Assembly: GCA_017615955.1 (NCBI GenBank)
Contig: JAFZZD010000223.1
Span: 1 to 6,538, forward strand
DNA length: 6,538 nucleotides
Direction: 5' to 3'
From: Victivallales bacterium
GTDB lineage: Bacteria > Verrucomicrobiota > Lentisphaeria > Oligosphaerales > Oligosphaeraceae
Positions 6,522 to 6,538 of the stretch are shown here, one piece after another. How positions within the stretch are numbered: position 1 is the stretch's first letter; each line of letters opens with the position of its first letter. The notes below the pieces were generated by a model. The model saw only the letters and a list, made by a program, of their open reading frames with translations. It made no database searches and was not told the origin of the DNA. The translations under genes and the position numbers were made by a program.

Positions 6522-6538
6522 TGTCTTGCCAATTGCCA

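Overview
The window is bacterial DNA carrying two unrelated blocks. Most of it (751-6521, minus strand) is a complete gltBD operon for the two-subunit bacterial glutamate synthase (GOGAT). At the left edge (about 1-690) is a small IS200-type tyrosine (HUH) transposase gene on the plus strand, set among short GC-rich hairpin repeats. The sequence does not fix the organism. The gltBD genes have moderately high GC (hand counts of sampled 60-base stretches run from just under 50% to just over 60%), and GltB is the usual bacterial alpha subunit of about 1,470 residues. The transposase resembles the short single-gene Y1 transposases common in Bacteroidetes, the Planctomycetes/Verrucomicrobia group and related environmental bacteria. 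A member of one of those groups is a guess from memory, not a demonstrated placement.

Layout: 1-82 is the flank upstream of the transposase, with one hairpin repeat and a good ribosome binding site. 83-538 is tnpA (+). 539-750 is a 212-base convergent intergenic region packed with hairpins and inverted repeats and with no supportable gene. 751-2106 is gltD (-). 2103-6521 is gltB (-), joined to gltD by a 4-base ATGA stop/start overlap. 6522-6538 is the start of the region upstream of gltB; its promoter lies outside the window.

GltB and GltD form one enzyme. GltB splits ammonia from glutamine and adds it to 2-oxoglutarate at an FMN site. GltD takes electrons from a nicotinamide cofactor and passes them through FAD and Fe-S clusters to GltB. 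The main catalytic and cluster-binding residues of both subunits are present, so the enzyme should be active. The visible oddity is a shortened C-terminal stretch of GltD.

The least ordinary part is the left edge. tnpA is flanked by an exact 18-base inverted repeat whose copies each fold into a small hairpin. A related hairpin just past the gltD stop differs by a compensatory base-pair swap. This resembles a REP/RAYT-type arrangement (a transposase with its own family of palindromic repeats) or a minimal IS200-type element of about 680 bases. I see no wholly new system here; the repeat family around the transposase is the best lead.
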